Of a stretch of DNA of 64,000 nucleotides, positions 59,040 through 64,000 are shown in pieces. The notes below the pieces were generated by a model, which saw only the letters and a program-made list of their open reading frames with translations, made no database searches and was not told where the DNA came from. Each line of letters begins with the position of its first letter. The first letter of the stretch is position 1. Position numbers and translations under genes: made by a program. Source of the stretch: Valencia hispanica (Eukaryota > Chordata > Actinopteri > Cyprinodontiformes > Valenciidae); contig OY747716.1 in the NCBI GenBank assembly GCA_963556495.2, positions 33,225,818 to 33,289,817 on the forward strand, in the 5' to 3' direction.

Positions 59040-61928
59040 TTTTTTTTTCTTTTTTACACAAAAGACACAAGACACCCAGGTTGAGTTCAGCCCCCCTCCT
59101 CCCGCACACTCCCCCCCGTCCAAGTGCACCCCGTAGGGGGAGAGCACCTGTTGCTAGATAGCAACAGCCTCCCCACCAGCAAAGGAGGCCCCCAGCGCCA
59201 CCTGTGCATCGAAGGCCCCCGTGCCCAAAACCCCTGCCCAGGAGCAAACCAATGCCCCGGGCGGCCGACATCTACCACCCCCATTCCCTGGCTGATACCC
59301 AGCCCTTGCGGAGCGACGACTGCTGTTCAATGGCTCGGCAAGCGACCAAACCCAGCGCAACACCCACCCGCCATGCATGTCCACTACCCGGCCAGTCCAC
59401 CGGCAAGTCCAACCGACCCTGGCCAAACGCCTTACCCCAGCACCCTGCTGCGCACAAAGACCAAGACCCAGGAGCCAAGACCCAGGAGTCAAGTCCAGAG
59501 CGAAAAAGACTTTTCAGGCCCTGAAATGCCGCCCAGCAGCTGCAACCAGCAGCCAGACACCCCAACAAGCAAACAAGGCTAGACGCCAAACAGGAACCGG
59601 CGATGACAATCGGCCCAGAGAAAAAGAGAGAGGTGGCAGCACATGCCGGCCACTGGCTGGCCCTGACCCCCACAGGCCGGCACAGGCAACAGAGACCCCA
59701 CACCGGCCAACCCCCAGCCAGAACCACAGCCAGAGGGCGCGGCGCCCCAGAGCTCCTAGCCTCCAGGCCCAGCCCGGACCCTACCCAGGTGCAGCACGGC
59801 CACCAGGCCAGTAACCCATGTCCGCCAGTGCAACCTCCCTAAGGCACCGGATGCAGCCGTCTGGAGTTATCACCCAAAGTCACCAAAGTCCAACCCCAGG
59901 TTGGGGCCAGGACATCCAGCACCCCATCCGCCCAGTGATCCCAACCCAGACGCCCCCAACGCCAAAAACACCCACATCAGCAACAGTATCCCACACGACA
60001 AAACCGACAAAAAGGGCCCCCCGCCCCTACTAGGTGATGGAGCCGATCAAAGGAGCCCAGAGAGATTGATCAGATATGAAGGCAGAGGCCGTCTCAAAAG
60101 AGATCTCTATACTGATTAATATTTTTTGTTTTGATTTTTTGTTATTTTAAAGGTTCTTAAACATATCTGACACCAGAAGTTTTGGTCAAAGCTGACTGAT
60201 AAATCCACCTCCCATTTTGAAATAGGGATGGCTATTGATTAATTTAATGAAGATAAGGTTTTGTATATTTTAGACAGTAATTTGGGGGGGGGGGGGGGGT
60301 TGAGATTAAGAAAATCTAAAACTCTTGCTGGGATTTGTAATTCAAATGTATTGAGCCTAAATGTACCTTTTAGAATAGATTTAATTTGATGAATAGATTT
60401 TAATTGTAATGATGTTCTAAGAATTTTTTTTATTAATTCCATATTGTGTAATTAATGTATTAAATGGGATAAAGTCTGTTCCTTTAAATATATGTTCCAG
60501 GTATTCAATTCCATCACACCTCCAGTCTGGAAAACTTATCATACATTTTTTTTGCAAGATGTCGGGGTTATTCCAGATGGCTGTACATTTGCATGGGATT
60601 ATTGTGGACTCTGTCATTTTTAGAAACTACCACCATGCTGTCAGAGAGGAGCTGATACTTATGCTTTTGAAGCCTTCATCTTGTTTTATATTTGAGCTAA
60701 TAAATTGTAGGTCTGAAATTGTTTTTTTATTGCATAGTGTCTGTTCTACGTCTATCCAGGACTCATCTACTGTAGGTAGCTATGCTTTAACTATCTTGAG
60801 ATGTATTGGAGCCTATCGGCTAAGAAATAATGATGAAAGTTCGGTAGATCTAGACCTCCTTTTTTGTTGGTCTTCTGCAGTGTTTTTAAGGTGATACGTG
60901 GGGGTTTATCTTTCCAAAGAAATTTAGAGACAGAGAAGTCCAGAGATCTAAACCAATCCAATGACGGTTTGCTTGGGATCATTGAGAATAAGTAGATGAT
61001 TCTGGGCAAAGCCATCATTTTTATTGAAGCAACCCTTCCCATAAGTGATATGGGTAGGGATTTCTATCTAGCAAGATCATCTTCCACTTTTTTTAAAAGT
61101 GGGATGTAGTTTAGCTTTGTCTAATCTGCCAGTCTTGGTGAGACATTGATACCTAAATAAGTAATATTCCCTGACTGCAGTTGCTCTTAATTGCTCTCAA
61201 TTGTATTAATTGGATTCTGGACAGAACAATTGATTGGAAGAACTGTAGATTTTAACCAATTTATAGAATAATCTGTAACTTTTGAGTAAGAGTTTATCAA
61301 CCTGAGAGAGAGAAGTTTGTGAATGCTGGAGAAAAAGTAATACATTGTCTGCATCAAGACTGATTTTATGTTCTATGTTACTGCATTTTATGCTTTTAAT
61401 ATTGTTAGTTTGCCTGATTGCTGCTGCTAATGGTTCAATAAAAATAGCAAACAGGGAGAGAGAGGGAGGACATCCATGCCTGGTACCTCTCTGAAGATAA
61501 AACCTACATGATGTTTGGTTATTAATCCTGTTACATGCTGTTGGTGAACTGTATAATATTTTCAACCAGTTTATAAAAGAATTTCCAAAGCCAAATTTAT
61601 GTAAGGTTGCAAATGAGAATTTCCAGTTAACTCTATCAAATGCTTTTTCTGCATCTAGATATAATAAATTAGTTTCAATGTTTTTACAGTAAGAAAACTC
61701 TATTAAATCTATTAATCTACGTGAATTTGTGGATGAATGTCTCCCTTTTATAAAACCAGCTTGATCAGGATGTATTATAAGAGGAGTTACTTTCTCCATC
61801 CTTTTTGCAAGAGCATGATTTTCTGATTTTGATGAGAATGAGATCATTTTTCCTCTAATCACAGCTTTCCCTGTCTCCCAAAGAATGGATGGCGACGTAC
61901 CAGGGAGGTCAATATACTCCAAATATGA
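59040..61928 (-). mobile_element. L1 (Tx1-type) LINE, 5'-truncated and internally deleted, with 11-bp target duplication
   Basis: ATGGACAATTC is present at 59029-59039 and at 61929-61939. On the minus strand the element begins in ORF2 (61922), runs through RT and C-terminal region to about 60130, then a GC-rich 3'UTR, and ends in an A-rich tail (plus-strand T9CT6 at 59040-59055). This is classical LINE target-primed insertion. The GC-rich part (59080-60060) is free of real genes despite many overlapping long frames. Confidence 0.9.
60130..61922 (-). pseudogene. L1-type ORF2 remnant (reverse transcriptase and C-terminal region)
   Basis: The frame from 61922 reads EYIDLPGTSPSILWETGKAV, then jumps at a deletion to RMEKVTPLIIHPDQAGFIKG, LYLDAEKAFDRVNWKF (RT motif with the first catalytic Asp) and LQRGTRHGCPPSLSLFAIFI. 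The YADD catalytic motif is changed to DADN. Further pieces are GRVASIKMMALPRIIYLFSM and [20 protein letters not shown] (60791-61042), then [19 protein letters not shown] (about 60430-60530). The protein is inactive: the catalytic motif is lost, part of the N-terminal RT is deleted, and there are several frameshifts. A G16 run lies at 60284-60299. Confidence 0.85.
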
Positions 61929-61939
61929 ATGGACAATTC

Positions 61940-62395
61940 AAAATCTGTTTTTTAGTGATCACTGTTAGGTGATCACTCTCGAGTCTCAAGTAATTTTCTA
62001 TGAGTAGTACTGCGGCTATTACACTGAAAAACCAGATTTTTTTGAAAGCTAAATAATACCCAATAAAATAATAATTACTGTAACCAGAATACCTTTATTT
62101 CATAAATACATAGAACCCAATTTTAATGATTGGAACTTAGCCAAAAACATTAGTTCAGCACTGCATCCTGCACGTCTCACCAACACATTACCCGTCAGGA
62201 GGAGGAGGAGGAGGAGGAGGAGGCGGAGGAGGGAAGGCGCATGGCAGGTAAGCTATAATTTTTTAATCGGTGTGTGGGGTATTATGAATTCATGTGTGTA
62301 CATTGTAAAAGTTAAGAAGCATCACAAGACTTGTAGCCAGCAAGCATTTGTTAACAGATACTTGCTGCAGTTCCACAAATTAGTTTTGAATAATA
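61940..62395. other. no gene recognised
   Basis: Contains a (GGA)n run at 62201-62229 with one GGC unit. Otherwise AT-rich. Confidence 0.45.
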
Positions 62396-62397
62396 AC

Positions 62398-62634
62398 TGT
62401 GGCACGGTGGGTAGAGTAGTTGCCTTGTAATCAGACAGTTGTAGGTTTGATTGAAGTTTTCGCCTGTCACAATTTCGATCAAGGCACTTAACCCCAAGTT
62501 GACTACCGATCTGTGTATCAGTGCATTAATGTGTTCCCTTTGTGAGTGCAAATGGGTGAATTTGGCTCCAGTGTAAAGCGCTTTGAATGGTAAGCATCAC
62601 TAGAAAAGTGCTATATAAGTTCAGCCAATTTACC
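62398..62634 (+). mobile_element. tRNA-derived SINE with L2-like tail
   Basis: The A-box region TGGCACGGTGGGTAGAG and B-box region GTAGGTTTGATTGAA are at tRNA spacing. The body contains AAGGCACTTAACCCCAAGTT and the tail GTGTAAAGCGCTTTGAATGG then AAAAGTGCTATATAAGT and TTTACC. It is full-length in layout and moderately diverged. Confidence 0.8.
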
Positions 62635-64000
62635 GTAGTAGCTTTCACTTAGTTCCATAAATAGCATTAGCTAACCGGCAATGCTAATGACAGAGTTGAA
62701 CAAGCAACATAAGTTGCTTTAACTTCATTATTCTAACATGTAAATAAATTATTTAATCTTCAATTAATAGAATTAATAACCAGTAAACAAAATTTATAAA
62801 ATGTAACAAATATTTTACATTAAATACAAATGTAATAAAAACTGTTTGAATTTAACACCACTTTTCAAGTGTTTTTTAGCTGTGAAAGTTGGGTAATATG
62901 TACTTAAAGATGGTGGTTAAAATGTATTCAAATAAACTGAGTGCAAATTGTTACACCAATGTTATTGGTTACATTCTAACAGTTTTTGTTTTGTTTTTTA
63001 AAGTGTATAATATATCATGGGTTGCTCCATGCTCCAATTCCTTGCCCTTTTGTTCTTCCCTTGGTAGATGTAATGCTCAGGCTTCTCTTTGACAGCAGCT
63101 CCTTCCATCATCTAACCAGCATTGCTGAAATATGGAGGTACACACTTCCAAGGTAGGAGTCATTTTTCACTGGTGACCCCTAGGGGCAAGGAGCCAAATT
63201 ATGGCAACATTTTTAATTCAGTTGAATCCATGGATTGATGGTTGCAGCTTCTTATACTGATTCTTTTAGGCTGCAGGCACAGCAGGATGCACATAGCAGA
63301 AAACGTTGCCAAGAGCATTACTAAAACTTACTTTTAAGCGCTGTCGTTCTCGAACTGGTGAGATATGTTTACGCTGGTGAGATATGTTTACGGCCCTGGT
63401 ATGTGGGCTGCTTGACCAGTCCTATTTCAAAGTATCTGATGAACAATCCACATCAGTGCACCAGCACAGGCAGTTTTCCTTCAAAACTGAAGCACAGAGA
63501 TCCAAAGGTTTTCTGCACAAAACAGTGAGGGAATTCTCACCATCCATCACACACTGCCTTCTTGATGCCTCCCAGAAGACGTCACTTAGATCTAGCAAAA
63601 ACTGGGGTTTGATAGCTAACAACCAGTCTGCACTTTCACTTACGTGTAGCCAGTATTGTGAAAATCTACTAAATTTAGGCTAGTAGACTAGAAACTTTAC
63701 ATGGGGAAGGAGAAGTAGAAAGTGTTGAGAAGCTTTCCAAAGCTAACGCAGCAAGTAATTGTCTTTTGTCAAATGCTGCTACTCTGAAACATCTCTATAG
63801 TATTTCAACTTTTAGGAACTTTAAAAGTTTCAATTGTCTTCAGATGAAACAGGAGTAAAGCTGTAAAAATTAGGTAGGTGCTGCCACCGTCTAACAAAAG
63901 AAATTTTGGATACAAAACAAATACAATTTCAGAGAAGCTGTGTTGTTAGTTTTAGAAAAAAAAATCTTAACTTGAAACTAAATATCTGAATAAATAAATC
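62635..64000. other. no gene recognised
   Basis: AT-rich DNA to the end of the window. GGTGAGATATGTTTACG is directly repeated at about 63358 and 63376. The overlapping frames at 63384-63683 have no recognisable domain. Confidence 0.45.

Noticed and set aside
58834..60119. Cluster of long ORFs on both strands (up to about 150 aa)
   Set aside because: Same reason: this is the GC-rich 3'UTR of the L1 element bounded by an 11-bp target duplication.
60284..60299. G16 run as a regulatory G-quadruplex
   Set aside because: An isolated homopolymer inside a dead LINE ORF. Slippage is the simpler explanation, as for C16 at 39052-39067.

Overview
The window is nuclear DNA from a vertebrate, almost certainly a teleost fish. 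It is AT-rich, has no operons or dense ORFs, and contains short coding exons with canonical GT-AG borders separated by kilobases of intron. The introns are full of decayed Tc1/mariner, hAT, PIF/Harbinger-like, L2 and L1 (Tx1-type) elements and tRNA-derived SINEs of kinds typical of fish. Species cannot be fixed from the sequence.

Only one host gene can be supported: dlgap1 (disks large-associated protein 1, also called GKAP or SAPAP1), on the minus strand. This is a scaffold of the postsynaptic density. Four coding exons are present: E1 26392-25334, E2 22635-22421, E3 13332-13155 and E4 9455-9200. Their phases join perfectly (0, 2, 0, 1), giving 569 codons plus one base from the initiator Met. 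E1 encodes the N-terminal region. E2, E3 and E4 carry the five RxxSY-type repeats that bind the guanylate-kinase domain of PSD-95/DLG proteins. The C-terminal half (proline-rich segment, dynein-light-chain region, GH1 domain, Shank-binding tail) is not in the window and must lie beyond the left edge. Upstream 5'UTR exons and the promoter should lie to the right, but I could not identify any.

Layout: 1-9199 is the intron after E4, with a hAT-like end, a Tc1 fragment broken by an (AT)55 tract, and a second Tc1 relic. 9200-26460 holds the four exons and three introns, with a GC-rich LINE 3' end at 10.7-11.7 kb, a 45-bp-TIR MITE at 18.0 kb and a SINE at 21.4 kb. From 26460 to 64000 I see only 5' intron or intergenic DNA, and most of what I recognise there is mobile DNA. 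It includes a PIF/Harbinger-like MITE pair (30.0 and 41.2 kb), an L2 LINE split by a DNA transposon with a perfect 5-bp target duplication (31.6-33.9 kb), and two copies of a TIR element with a zinc-finger-like first exon (37.2 and 45.8 kb). It also includes a BED-finger hAT relic (41.8 kb), a hAT MITE (43.3 kb), two nested Tc1 elements (49.7 and 53.7 kb) and a deleted L1 with an 11-bp target duplication (59.0-61.9 kb).

The items most worth a second look are the repeated zinc-finger-like transposon exon, the SANT-like exon inside the 32.35-33.21 kb element, the near-perfect 45-bp inverted-repeat element at 18 kb, and the exon-phase arrangement that would let E2 and E3 be skipped together in frame, removing four of the five PSD-95-binding repeats. 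I found no convincing new host system. Functional statements about dlgap1 come from family knowledge. Mobile-element family names come from remembered consensus sequences and need a RepeatMasker-type check.
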